From the NCBI GenBank assembly GCA_047967505.1, contig CM106538.1: a stretch of 64,000 nt of DNA. The stretch is one strand, 5' to 3'. The stretch comes from Dipteris shenzhenensis (Eukaryota > Polypodiophyta > Polypodiopsida > Gleicheniales). Positions 11,823-24,131 of this stretch are shown piece by piece. Both the position numbers and the translations under genes were made by a program. The notes under the pieces are model-generated. The model did no database searches and was not told where the DNA came from. It saw nothing but the letters and a program-made list of their open reading frames with translations. Numbering within the stretch: the stretch's first letter is position 1; the number at the start of each line of letters is the position of its first letter.

Positions 11823-11856
11823 GTCACTAGGAAGTGACTGTGTGGTCAAATACCAC
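11823..11856 (+). promoter_or_regulatory. Tandem leader hairpins of beta-2 left
   Basis: Hairpin one: GTCACT-AGGA-AGTGAC (11823-11838). Hairpin two: GTGGT-CAAAT-ACCAC (11842-11856). They lie about 85 nt before gag. Equivalent pairs are at 48333-48366 (beta-4) and 52271-52304 (beta-6). Confidence 0.55.
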
Positions 11857-11938
11857 CTTCGTCAGTTTTGCAGATCTGCCCATGTGAGACAAAAGTTGTG
11901 TTTTTTTGTAGTGACAGAATATCTTGCAGTGTTCTGTA

Positions 11939-13694
11939 ATGGCGTCTGATTCTCTTTCATAGATTGCCACTGAAAGGCTTGACAAGAACAACTTCCAAGC
12001 ATGGAATTTTAGAATGACGAATTTCCTTATGGGAAAAGGCTATTGGGAGTTCATTACAGGAAATGAAGAAGAACTAGTTCTTCCTAATGTTCCCAATCAA
12101 CAGGAAATGCAGGCATTTAAAAGATGGCATGAGAGAGCCAGAAAAGTTATGTACTGGCTGTCAATCAGTATTTTGGATTCTATGATTGTGCATATTCAGG
12201 ATGCAAGCACGCCATAGGAGGCATGGGATACTTTGGCAAAAATGTACAGCACAAATATGCAAGCCAGGAAAATGCAGCTCAAAGAGGAGTTGCACAATGT
12301 GCAGAGAGAAAATTTGAGCATCAATGACTACCACATGAAGGTGAAGAAAATTGCAGATGCACTTGCTTCCATTGGATCACCAGTGGAAGATGATGATCTA
12401 GTTTCTGTGACTTTGAATGGTCTAGCAAAAGATTATGCACTGTTCTAGACATTCATTGCCGTCCGTGAAAAATTTCCTGATTTTGAAGAGTTGTTTGCTC
12501 TTCTAATTTCTGAAGAGCAGAGAAATGGGAGTGCATCCTCTTTAGGAGGAACTTCAAAAGAAACTATCTTCTACTCAAATGCTGGAAGAGGTAGAGGCAG
12601 AGGTAGAGGAGGCCGATCTGTAGGCCATGGTAGAAATCAGAATATGCAGCAAACTCAAGAAAACTAGTCCTATGGAGGAGGACGTGGTAACTCTAGAGGC
12701 AGGGGGAGCCAAAGAGGCCGTGGTGGATGGCAAAGAGGCCAAAATGCAAACAACAATGTTGAATGCTACTACTGTGATAAAATGGGTCATATGGCTAATG
12801 ACTGCTACAAAAAGCAGAATGACATTATGAATGGAAAATTGCAACAAGGCAATTATGCATCTTCTAGTAGACAGGGTGATGACAGAAATGAGCATCTATT
12901 TATGGTGCAGCATATGACCAATTCTGTGACAAGTACAGAAGAAAGCAATGATGTGTGGTATGTTGACTCAGGTGCATCAAACCACATGACAAGTCATGCA
13001 GAATGGATGCAGGATGCAAGGAAAATGGAAAAACCAGGATTTGTGGAGACTGGTGATGATACTACACATCCTATTGTGCAGATTGGTAAAATTTCTTTGT
13101 CTATGCAGGATGAAAAAGAAATACCTATTTGATGTATTTCATGTCCCGAACATCACCAAGAACCTGGTTTCTGTTGGTCAAATGGTTGAGCAGGGCTTGC
13201 AGGTCAGATTTAATCCTCATGGATGCTTTGTTGAGGATATGAAAAATAACAGTCGCTTGATAGCAAAAGGAAAGAAGAAGGGCAGGATGTTTACGTTGGA
13301 TGCGGACATGCCTGAATTGAGTGTAGCAATGTTTGCATATGGGACCGATATAGTTGCAGATATTGATATCTTGCATAAACGCATTGGTCATGTCAATATA
13401 CAACTACTTAAATCAATGCAAGCCCAAAATATTATTGCAGGATTGCCTAAATGCAAGGTTGCAGAAATGCATAAGGTTTGTGAAGCCTGTCAATTTGGAA
13501 AACAGGCAAGGAAACCATTTCCTAGGCATGTTCAAGAGAGTAAAAAGCCATTAGAATTAATCCACTCTGATGTATGGACTACTAAAGCTACATCTATTGG
13601 AGGCTGTCACTATTTTGTTACTTTATTGATGACTTCAGCAGAAAAGTTTGGGTGTATTTTATCAAAAAGAAAAGTGAAGTGTTTGGGCATTTAG
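11939..13694 (+). pseudogene. Copia beta-2 left gag-protease-integrase remnant
   Basis: The reading starts at the ATG at 11939 (MASDSLS), is followed at codon 8 by TAG, and continues as a UBN2-type gag with DKNNFQAW, the RGRG segment, a CCHC knuckle (CYYCDKMGHMANDC, about 12765), protease DSGASNHM (about 12967) and the HHCC and first catalytic Asp of integrase (HSDVW, about 13566). Further breaks: TAG at 12215 and 12446, TAG near 12665, and a frameshift near 13118. It ends at the turn of the inverted repeat, before the second catalytic Asp. Confidence 0.9.
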
Positions 13695-13736
13695 CTATGG
13701 AAGCTTTGAAATGCCCAAACACTTCACTTTTCTTTT
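13676..13736. repeat. Turning point of the beta-2 inverted repeat
   Basis: The plus-strand text GTGTTTGGGCATTT is followed by about 16 bases and then its reverse complement AAATGCCCAAACAC. This is the hairpin tip joining the two beta-2 arms. Confidence 0.85.
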
Positions 13737-15447
13737 TCATAAAATACACCCAAACTTTTCTGCTGTAGTCATCAATAAAGGTGACAAAATAATGATAGCC
13801 TCTAATAGATGCAGCTTTAGTAGTCCACACATCAGAGTGGATTAATTCCAATGGCTTCTTACGCTCTTGAACATGTCTAGGAAATGGTTTCCTTGCCTGT
13901 TTTCCAAATTGACAGGCTTCACATACCTTATGCATCTCTGTAACCTTGAATTTAGGCAATCCTGCAACAATATTTTGGGCTTGCATTGATTTAAGTCGTT
14001 GTACATTAACATGACCAATGTGTTTATGCTAGATATCAATATCTACAACTACACCGTGCTGCACTCAATTCAAGCATGTCCACATCCAACGTAAACATCC
14101 TGCCCTTCTGCTTTCCTTTTGCTATCAGGCGACCGTTATTTTTAATATCCTCAACAAAGCATCCATGAGGATTAAATCTAACCTGCAAGCCCTGCTCAAC
14201 CATTTGACCAATAGAAGCCAGGTTCTTGGTGATATTCGGGACATGAAATACATCAGACAGGTATTTCTTTTTCCCATCCTGCATAGACAAAGGAATTTTA
14301 CCAATTTGCACAATAGGATGTGTAGTATCATCACCAGTCTCCACAAATCCTTGTCTTTCCATTTTCCTTGCATCCTGCATCCATTCTACATGACCTGTCA
14401 TGTGGTTTGACGCACCTAAGTCAACATACCACACATCATTGCTTTCTTCTGCACTTGTCACAGAATTGGTCATGTGATGCACCATAAACAGATGCTCATT
14501 TCTGTCATCACCCTGTCTACTAGAAGATGCATAATTCCCTTGTTGCAATTTTCCATTCATGATGTCATTCTACTTTTTGTAGTAGTCTTTAGCCATATGA
14601 CCCATTTTACCATAGTAGTAGCATTCAACATTGTTGTTTGCATTTTGGCCTCTCTGCCATCCACCACGACCTCTTTGGCTCCCCCTGCCTCTAGAGTTAC
14701 CATGTCCTCCTCCATAGGACTGGTTTTCTTGAGTTTGTTACATATTCTGATTTCTACCATGGCCTCCAGATCGGCCTGCTCTACCTCTGCCTCTACCTCT
14801 TCCAGCATTTGAGTAGAAGACAGTTTCTTTTGAAGTTCCTCCTGAAGAAGATGCACCACCATTTCTCTGCTCTTCAGAAATTAGAAGAGCAAACAACTAC
14901 TCAAAATCAAGAAATTTTTCACAAACGGCAATGGATGTCCGAAACTGTGCATAATCCTTTCCTAGACCATTCAAGGTCACAAAGACTAAATTATCATCTT
15001 CCACTGGCAACCCAATGGAAGCAAATGCATCTGCAATTTTCTTCACCTTCATGTGGTAGTCATTGATGCTCATATTTTCTCTCTGCATATTGTGCAACTC
15101 CTGCTTGAGCTGCATTTTCATGGCTTGTGTATTTGTGATGTACATCTTTACCAAAGTATCCCATGCCTCCTTTGGCGTGCTTGCATCCTGAATATGCACA
15201 ATCATAGAATCTGAAATACTGATAGACAGCTAGTACATAACTTTTCTGGCTCTCTCATGCCATCCTTTAAATGCCTACATTCCTATTGATTGGGAACATT
15301 AGGAAGAACTGGTTCTTCTTCATTTCCTATAATGAACTCCCAATAGCCTTTTCCCATAAGGAAATTTGTCATTCTAAACTTCCATGCCTGGAAGTTGTTC
15401 TTGTCAAGCTTTTCAGTGACAATCTGTGAAAGAGAGTCAAATGCCAT
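13706..15447 (-). pseudogene. Copia beta-2 right gag-protease-integrase remnant
   Basis: The start ATG is at 15447-15445. Unlike the other beta copies, codon 8 is CAG here rather than TAG. The order is gag, CCHC knuckle (CYYYGKMGHMAKDY-like, with Cys lost by mutation), protease region with DLGASNHM (Ser of DSG changed to Leu, which should kill the protease) and the integrase start. There are several other stops and a deletion around 14050 compared with the left arm. Confidence 0.88.
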
Positions 15448-16223
15448 TACAGAACACTGCAAAATATTTTGTCACTGCAAAAAACACAGCTTCTGCCTCA
15501 TAAGGGCAAATCTGCAAAACTGACGAAAATGGTATTTGACCACACAGTCACTTCCTAGTGACAACTTTGCATCAACAGGCAATAAGGATGATTCTGCAAC
15601 TCCCAATATTTGTGCACACAAGCATATGATGCAATTTCTGCGACAACTTTTCACCGAGTTGCAGAATAGTGGTCGCACAGTAAAAACAGGGCCTTTTTCT
15701 CAGTGCTTGTGAGAAACTTCTGCCTCCAGAATGGGCCCCAAAATGGCACTGAAATATCCTTGAAATGGCAGCATATTTTGCCCTCTCGCCACACTGTGAA
15801 GGGTGTCTCAATCTAAGACAATGCACTCTTGTACTTTCTGGCTATGCTACCTACAGAGATTTGCTCCCAAACTCGAAAAAGGAAAGCAACACTGGTCCTC
15901 TTACTAGGACACCGTGAACTTGGTTTGCTTTCTTGTGCTCCTTACCATGAACTCTAATACCATGTGAAGATAGTGGGAGAGAAGGAAGGAGTCTCACTTG
16001 CAGCTTTCTCACATACACAATGGGGGAATACACACAAAGGTGGAGGCTAAAAATAGTTTTCTTCTTCTTAGTTGTGAAAGCCAAAAGAACTCTAGTACAA
16101 AGAAATAGAAGAACCCTATATGTGGGTCTCAAACCAAACTCAACTAACTAAGGTGGCATACTAAGTGAGCCACGAACTAGAGTACATAAGGATAGCTGTC
16201 ATCCAGCTATTATTCATGGGCGG

Positions 16224-16549
16224 TGTTGAGAGTTGTGGTGCCATGAGCACATGTAGAGCAAAGGTATGAGTAAAGGGAAAGCTGCCACATGGCATGGAGA
16301 AGATATCCCACATGTGAGCAAGCAAAATGGATGTAAGTACCCTCACCTATAAAAGGGAGGTTCATTTGAAGTAATATCAATCAAGCACTTTGCACTATCT
16401 CAAGATTCTCTTTATGAGTCCAAGCTAATCTATCTTGGAACCTAATTGACTTGAGATACATGTCATGAGCACTCTCTTCATCATGTTTCCACATAGGTTC
16501 CATCCACCTTAGAGTGCTCCATAGATCCTGAGGCACGCATGTTTTGTCA
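16224..16549 (+). repeat. 5' LTR of delta-1
   Basis: 326 bp, TG to CA, with CTATAAAAGG at about 16349 as a likely TATA box; followed directly by the primer-binding site. Confidence 0.93.
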
Positions 16550-18387
16550 TGGTATCAGAGCATAGGTTTAGTTCTCCTAGTTTAGCTATTAGTAGTTCAC
16601 TAGGATTGCTCCCATTCCTAGATTAGTTTTAGGATGATTGAGAGTCCTTTGTAAGCATTCTTCTTCAGAGATTCATGAGAGTTCTCATCATTCCATGTTG
16701 ATTTTATCCTCAAGGAGAGAGAGAGAGACAAGTCTATCCTATCCTAGTTTGAGAGAGAAAGGTCACCCTTCGAGTCTTTATCACCTATTTCTATAGAGCT
16801 CAAGCCATGCCCGTTTCTTTGGCAACTTAGATCTTGCAACTCACATAGTGACTCAGTCCAACAGAGGATTTGGAATGGCTGCTAGACAGTTGCAATAACG
16901 AAAAGACCATGAATTTGCAATCCCAGAAAAAGCAAGGTTTGGCTTTCTATAGCTGTAGCTCCCGCTGTCATCCCTATGCCATTAACTCGTAACTGCGAGG
17001 CGTATTGCTCCATCGACAACTTCCATCCTGCCTGCGTCGGGTGCAAATTATCCTAGAAGAATGTAGACTTGGGCTTGTTGCATACGTGTGTGGTTGCCAC
17101 TACCTAGACAACAATAGTCCCCGAAAGATCAAAGCGGTGCTTGATCGAAGGAGAAGAAGAGCGGCTGAAGACGGTGACCACCATGACAACGAGCAAAAAG
17201 AAGAAAAGAAAGGCCTGCCCATAGCAATGCTCAGCTCCCGCATCCAAATGCTTAACCTCCAAAGCCTCCAATCTACTCTAGCTTCAACTAACGCTGCACC
17301 ATCAACAAGCATACTCTAGCCACGAGCATCTACAGTGGACGACAGACAAATCAACATGGACGACGGGCCCTGCACATAGCCGCCATCAATGACTTGCCTC
17401 CACGCCTGAGGAGAAAGATAGCCCCGGCAGCCTCGCCAAAGACATCCAACCAAAGCTCTCCATACAAAGCGCTAGCAACTTGATGGACCAAGCTCCTACA
17501 ACAAAACAAACATGACGCGGCTCCAGACCACTCCATTGATCTATAGACTGCGCCCAAGCTCTTGCAAGCAGTAGATAGAATCTAAGCCTCCACGGTTGCC
17601 CCTTGCCAGTTCTTCTACGGCAGTACAGATTGCAATCCGTCGGTGACACGATCATCGAAGAAGAAAAACCGCGCCATCGTCATTCTGCTATGCAGATCTT
17701 CCCACATCAAAGTCTCTGACCTTGGAAAATGCCACGTGGCATCGGGTTGGTCATTATCTAACTGTAGTTAAATCTTGATATGTTGGTTAGTAGAATGACA
17801 CATGGCAGATAAGACCTGACTATGGTAAGGTTAAGGTCACCCACCAAGCCAGGGTTAAGGTTAGCTAAATGCCACCTAAGCATGCACAGTCAGCAGTGCT
17901 ACCCAAGCACAGTCTCCTTGCCAAGCACAGTCTTGCAAGCTACATGTGAACAGTCTCTGCCACATCATAAAAGGCCCTCTTCTTCACAAAAACTTCAACA
18001 AGGCGTAACTTGCAATCCAAGAAGAATTTGGACACGCTCCAAAAAGGAAAAGTGATCGTCTTTTCGAGCTCTACATGCCTATTAGATCAAAATCATTGTA
18101 TGCAATTAGACACTGCCAATATTGAAAGAAATCTATTGGTAAGACCTTTGCAACAAATGGAAAAACAAAGCATGAATGCACACATCATTGTCATAAGCAT
18201 GCCAAAAGCACAAGTGTATGAGATGACCATAGCATGAAGCATGGCATCCACACAAAAAGCATTAAGGTATATGGAAGAACAAAGCATCATGCATCAAACT
18301 ACGTCAACAGAAGAAGCAAACGCCATTGACATGCGGCATTGAAAAGCAAAAACCTTGCCAACCTTGCCTATACTTTGTAATCAAACC
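16550..18387 (+). other. Non-coding internal region of delta-1
   Basis: After the primer site comes a leader, a GA-rich stretch near 16715-16750, and from about 16980 to 17700 a GC-richer segment that looks compositionally unlike the rest of the element. An open frame at 17005-17319 (104 codons, rich in Arg, Glu and Lys) has no motif I recognise. A captured host fragment is possible but not shown. Confidence 0.6.
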
Positions 18388-18551
18388 TGACCACCTGAGA
18401 GTAGCTATGAAAGCACACAGGGGAGGTATTGACATGTAAAAGCCACACTTGACCACCTTAAGTAGCAGGCTTGCACTAAGGGGAGGTGATGGAATGTAAC
18501 TCACATCTGACCACCTTGCAGTAGCCAAAGGATTCTGGCACCAAGGGGAGG
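18388..18551 (+). repeat. Three tandem polypurine-tract units before the delta-1 3' LTR
   Basis: Units at 18388-18449, 18450-18507 and 18508-18551 each start TGACCACCT and contain GGGGAGGT. In the third unit this is the functional polypurine tract next to the LTR. The first two are followed by LTR-start-like bases (TATTGACAT, GATGGAAT). Confidence 0.7.
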
Positions 18552-18665
18552 TGTTGAGAGTTGTGGTGCCATGAGCACATGTAGAGCAAAGGTATGAGTA
18601 AAGGGAAAGCTGCCACATGGCATGGAGAAGATATCCCACATGTGAGCAAGCAAAATGGATGTAAG

Positions 18666-18963
18666 TGTAAAGAATAAGGGAGAGAGATAGGAGCCTCAAG
18701 TTCAGCTTTCTTCACAACACACAAAAGAGAGAGGACACAAGGTTGGAGGGTGAAGCCTTTCTTCACTTTTGCACACAACAACAATACAATAGAAGAGGGA
18801 AATACCCTATATGTCAAAACCTAGAATACGTGGTTCATATGTGAACCCAAACTAAAAACATACGTGGTAGTCTAACTACACCACGAGTACAACTAACATA
18901 GGCGGTGACATAAATGATAGTCATCCAGGAGATATATCGGGGGTAGAGCTTGATATCTCAACA
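18666..18963 (-). repeat. 3' LTR of alpha-2
   Basis: 298 bp, four differences from its partner. It contains the end of the pol frame (stop at 18921-18923). Confidence 0.95.
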
Positions 18964-21900
18964 CTCCCCCTCAAGCTCAAATCCATCTCACGTACACCAA
19001 GCAAGCTCCTAAATCTGCGAAGCTTCTCGGTACCCAATGCCTTCGTAAAAATATCAGCCACCTGCTCCTCAGTGCTGACATAGACAAGATCAATCTCACC
19101 AGCTAGAACCTTCTCTCTCACAAAGTGATAATGCACCTCAATGTGCTTCGTTCTAGCATGATAAACTGGGTTATTAGCAAGCATGATGCTGCTAATGTTG
19201 TCATAATGAATGACAACTGCTGCATGAATTGACTGTCCCATATCTGCAAGTAGCTTCCGTAACCAAGCTACCTCACATGCAGCCATTGCCGCACCCCTGT
19301 ATTCAGCCTCTGTGCTCGACAAGGCAACTGTTGGCTGCTTCTTGCTGCTCCAACTGATGGCACCACTCCCAAGGGAAAACATAAAACCACTAGTAGATCT
19401 CCTGTCTGAGACACTACCAGCCCAGTCAGCATCTGTGTATCCATGTACCTGTAATGCACACCCAGCTTCATAAAACAGTCCATAATGCAATGTGGACTTC
19501 ACATACCGCAGTATGCGCCTAGCCGCATCCAAATGTGGCTTCCTCGGTGCCTGCATAAACTGACTCACCAGCCCCACAGCATAGCTCAAATCTGGTCTGG
19601 TTATAGTCATGTAAATCAAGCTACCTACTATGCACCTATACATAGTAATATCTTCAAGAAGCTCACCTGTCTCTGCATTGAGCTTCACATTCTGCTCCAA
19701 TGGAACAGAAATAGGCTTACAGCCTGTCATCCCATATTTGGACAGCATGTCCAAACCGTATTGCCTTTGCAACAGCCATATCCCACTCGGGGATCTAATA
19801 ACCTCAATGCCCAAGAAGTAACGCAGCTCTCCCAAATCCTTCATCTCAAATTTCTGCTTCAACAGCAGCTTCACTTCATTAATGTCTGCATCACTATCAC
19901 CTGTAATAATCAAGTCATCAACATAGATGACTATAAGCACAATTCCTCTGTTTGTCCTTTTCACATAAAGTGAAAAATCTGAATTGGAAATCTGAAATCC
20001 AATAGTGACAAGATATTGCCCTATCTTGTCTGACCATGCCCTCGGCGCCTGTTTTAAGCCATACAAGGCTTTGCGCAACCTGCATACAAAATCGGGGTGT
20101 GAATTATCCTCATAACCTTCTGGCTGCATCATATAAACCTCTTCCTGCAAATCACCATGCAAGAAGGCATTTTTCACATCCATCTGATGCAAAGACCATC
20201 CCTTTGCAGTAGCCATAGCAATTACTGCTCTCACGGTTGCCATCCTTGCAACTGGGCTGAAAGTTTCCTAATAGTCAATTCCATATGTCTGCGCAAAACC
20301 TTTGGCAACCAATCTTGCCTTATACCTGCTAACAGACCCATCAGCATTGTGCTTTACTTTGTAAACCCACTTGCAGCCAATAGCCTTCTTATCATGAGGC
20401 AAAGTCATCAAATCCCAAGTGTGGTTTGCATCCAATGCAGCCATCTCTTCATCCATAGCTGCTTCCCAATTTTTATGCCTTGCTGCATCCTCAAAACATG
20501 TGGGCTCTGGCTCCTCTAGAACCTTGACCATATAAGCATAGTGATGTGCTGTATACCCATCATATCTCAGCCTGTCAACTGGATACTTAATACGAGTGGA
20601 CCTCTGTACAACTGGATCAGTTGCAGGAGTCTTTAAATCATGCGTGCTTTTCCTTGCACCAGGTGTAACAATAGAAGGAATCCCAAATTCCTCATCAAGG
20701 CTCATTTCAGAGCCGCTTGACTCTCCATCAACATGAGAGCTACCAGCAGACACATCAAACACTGGAGTATGGTCCACTTTTTCTTTTCCCTTATGTGATA
20801 CCTGCACAACACTATCAGGACTGCCATGTGACGATTCACTAGATCTCAATCTCCCTGTCCATGCATTAGATCCACTAGTAGAGGACTCTCTGGGTCCACT
20901 CAAGGCTTGAGATTGCTGCTCTGCATTTATTGCGGCATTCCCATTTCCTGCATCTGCATCTCCTACCGTAACAGTTGGTGCATACCAGCTGCTCATTTCA
21001 TCAAAAACAACATCTCTGCTCACTTGCATTTTGCGGGTGGAAGGGTTATAACAGCGATACCCTTTCTGGTGCAGAGCATATCCAATAAAGATGCATTTTT
21101 CTACCTTTGGATCTAGCTTTGTTCTCTTCTCATCAAGAACATGAACATAAGCTATGCAACCAAATACCTTCAAGTGAGAAATATCTGGTTTTTGGCCTGT
21201 ATACATTTCTTCAGGCGTCATGCCATGGACAGTTGCAGTGGGGGTTCTGTTCATAATATAAACAGCAGTTGCTACTGCTTCAGCCCAAAAATAATCAGGC
21301 ATGTTTTTCTCATTTAGGATCGCCCGTCCTACTTCTGCAATATGCCTGTTCTTCCTTTCTGCAACCCCATTCTGCTGAGGGGTAGACCTGCATGAGTACG
21401 TCCTTTGAATTCCCTGTTCTTTCAGATATTCACAAAATTCTTCTGAAAAGTACTCTCCCCCTCCATCAGATCTTAGCACTTTAATATGCACACCTTTCTC
21501 TTTTTCAACCATGGCCTTAAAAGCCTTGAAATGGCTGAACACTTCACTTTTGTGCTTCATAAAATAAATCCACACCTTCCTAGTGTAGTCATCAATAAAC
21601 GTCACATAATAATGGCATCCACCAATAGAAGCAGTTTTGGTTGTCCAAACATCCGAATGGATCACTTCCAAAGGTCTTCTGCTCACCTTAGCATTTTTGG
21701 GAAATGCATGTCTGGCCTGCTTACCCATTTGGCATGCTTCACATACCTTTTGCATTCCCTCAACTCTGAATTTAGGCAAACCTGCAACAATGTTTTTTGT
21801 TTGCATAGATTTCAGCCTTTGTATATTCACGTGCCCAATGCGCTTGTGCCATATCTCAATATCTACAATGACACCTCTCCCATGCGCAAACATAGCAGCG

Positions 21901-23303
21901 TTCACCTCAGGCATATCAACATCCAAGGTGAACATTCTGCCATTTTTGTTGCCTTTCGCAACCAAGCGGCACTTATTTTTCAAGTCCTCAACAAAGCATC
22001 CATCAGGATTAAATCTAACCTGCAGACCTTGCTCAACCATCTGGCCTACTGAAACCAGGTTCTTAGTGATTTTTGGAACATGAAGTACATCTACCAAGTA
22101 CTTCGTTTTGCCATCCTGCATAGCCAATGGCACTTTACCAACCTGCGTAATTGGGTGCGCAATATCATCACCTGTTTCAACATAACCTGGCTTATCCAAA
22201 TTTCTAACATCATGAAACCACTCACCATGACTGGTCATGTGGTTAGAGGCACCTGAATCAACATACCAAACATCATTGCAAGCTGCAGCATCTCCTGACA
22301 TGGAGTTAACCATATGCTGCATCACAAAAAGGTGCTCATTTCTGTCGTCACCATGCCCACTTGATGATGCATAGTTGCTTTGCTGCAACTTCCCACTTTT
22401 GATGTCATTCTGCTTTTTATAGCATGTATTCTCCTTGTGTCCAGGCTTTCCACAATAATAGCATTCTGTGCTGCTATTTACTTGCTGGTTCCTTTGCCAT
22501 GAACCACGGCCTCTTTGGCTCCCCCTGCCTCTAGAACTACCACGTCCTCCTCCATAGGACTGGTTTTCCTGTTGTTGCTGTTGGTTCTGATTTCCTGCAT
22601 GGCCACCAAAACGGCCTCTTCCTCTACCCCTGCCTCTACCTGTATTCGAGTAGAAAGCAGTCTCTTGAGATATTGAGGTGGCTGAACCACCATTCCTTTG
22701 CTCTTCACTCAGCAAGAGAGCAATAAGTTCCTGAAAATCAGGAAATGTTTCACGGACTCCAATGGATGTCCGAAACTGTGCATAATCTTTCCCAAGACCA
22801 TTTAAGGTCATGGACACTAAGTCCTCATCATCAACAGGTGCTCCAATGGAGGCAAGAGAATCTGCAAGGCCTTTCACCTTCAAGGAATACTCATTTATAT
22901 TCAGATTTTTCCTTTGCACATTGTGCAACTCCTGCTTTAGCTGCATCTTTCGTGCTTTGGTATTTGTGCTATACAGCTTCACCAATGTATCCCATGCCTC
23001 CTTAGGCGTCTCTAGATCCTGTATATGCACAATCATAGAATCTGAAATGCTAACAGACAGCCAATACAGGCATTTTCTGGCTTTTTCATGCCATTCTTTA
23101 AAGGCCTTCAATTCAACAGGAGTGGGAGCAGTACCCAAAACTGGTTCTGCAGTTTCACCACTGATGTAATCCCAAACTCCCTTTCCCATAAGGAAGTTTG
23201 TCATCCTGAACTTCCATGCTTGGAAGTTGTTCTTATCAAGCTTCTCACTGACAATGGTAGACAGATTCTCAGACATTTTACAAATCACGAATTGCAACAG
23301 CAA
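18921..23303 (-). pseudogene. Copia alpha-2 gag-pol polyprotein, one nonsense codon
   Basis: The same 1461-codon frame as alpha-1, with all domains present: gag, CCHC knuckle, DSG protease, HHCC and DDE integrase, YVDD reverse transcriptase and RNase H. The only break I see is TAG at 20268-20270 (GAG in relatives), near residue 1011 at the start of reverse transcriptase in [11 protein letters not shown]. It is therefore one base from an intact frame. Translation up to the stop would still give gag, protease and integrase. The first Met opens MLLQF; the MSENLS Met nine codons later is an alternative start. Confidence 0.95.
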
Positions 23304-23391
23304 CCTGTAAACACAGCAAATGCCTCACAAGGGCAAATAGCAAAACTTCTGCAAAAAACCTCACAGGGGCAGATCTGCAACACTAACGAAA

Positions 23392-23425
23392 GTGGTATTT
23401 CACCACACAGTCACTTCCTAGTGAC
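23392..23425 (-). promoter_or_regulatory. Tandem hairpins in the alpha-2 leader RNA
   Basis: Stems GTCACT/AGTGAC (23410-23425) and GTGGT/ACCAC (23392-23406), in the same arrangement as in alpha-1 and the beta copies. Confidence 0.55.
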
Positions 23426-23833
23426 GATTTTGCATCAACAGGCAACAGGCATGAATCTGCAACTCCCAATATCTCTGCACATAGGCATACGATGCAATTT
23501 CTGTGGCACTTTCCACCGATTAGCCGCGCAGTGGTCGCACAGCGAAAAACAGGGCCTTTTTCTGAGTGCCTGCGAAGAACTTGCGCCTTCAAAACGGGCC
23601 CCGAAACGGCCTCAAATCAAAAAAATAAAGTCACACAGCATATACTGCGCTCTCGCCACACCGCGAAGGGCCTCTCAATCTGAAACAGTGCACTCCTGCA
23701 CTTCTGGCTGTGCTACCTGCAGAGATTTGCTCCCAAACTTGAAATAGGAAAGCAACACTGGTCCTCTTACCAGGACACCACAAACTTGGCTTGCTTTCTT
23801 GAGCTCCTTACCACGAACAAGGCTCTGATACCA

Positions 23834-24131
23834 TGTAAAGAATAAGGGAGAGAGATAGGAGACTCAAGTTCAGCTTTCTTCACAACACACAAAAGAGAGA
23901 GGGCACAAGGTTGGAGGGTGAAGCCTTTCTTCACTTTTGCGCACAACAACAATACAATAGAAGAGGGAAATACCCTATATGTCAAAACCTAGAATACGTG
24001 GTTCATATGTGAACCCAAACCAAAAACATACGTGGTAGTCTAACTACACCACGAGTACAACTAACATAGGCGGTGACATAAATGATAGTCATCCAGGAGA
24101 TATATCGGGGGTAGAGCTTGATATCTCAACA
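23834..24131 (-). repeat. 5' LTR of alpha-2
   Basis: 298 bp; same family as the alpha-1 LTRs. Confidence 0.95.

Larger units (their letters stand above)
11055..13694 (+). mobile_element. Copia beta-2 left arm of an inverted repeat
   Basis: A beta 5' LTR (11055-11405), primer site TGGTATCAGAGCC (11406-11418), leader, gag, protease and the first half of integrase, ending at about 13694, where the sequence turns back on itself. The right arm (13706-16223 plus 24354-24444) is the same element portion in opposite orientation. The two arms differ at many sites, so this is not a perfect palindrome. Confidence 0.9.
18666..24131 (-). mobile_element. Copia LTR retrotransposon alpha-2, complete
   Basis: 5466-bp complete element inserted in the 3' LTR of delta-1, with the target duplication GTAAG at 18661-18665 and 24132-24136. 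LTRs are 18666-18963 and 23834-24131 (298 bp each); I count four differences. The primer site is immediately inside the 5' LTR and the purine tract is next to the 3' LTR. Confidence 0.97.

Noticed and set aside
17005-17319. 104-codon frame inside delta-1 as a captured gene
   Set aside because: No recognisable domain or splice evidence; only composition is suggestive.
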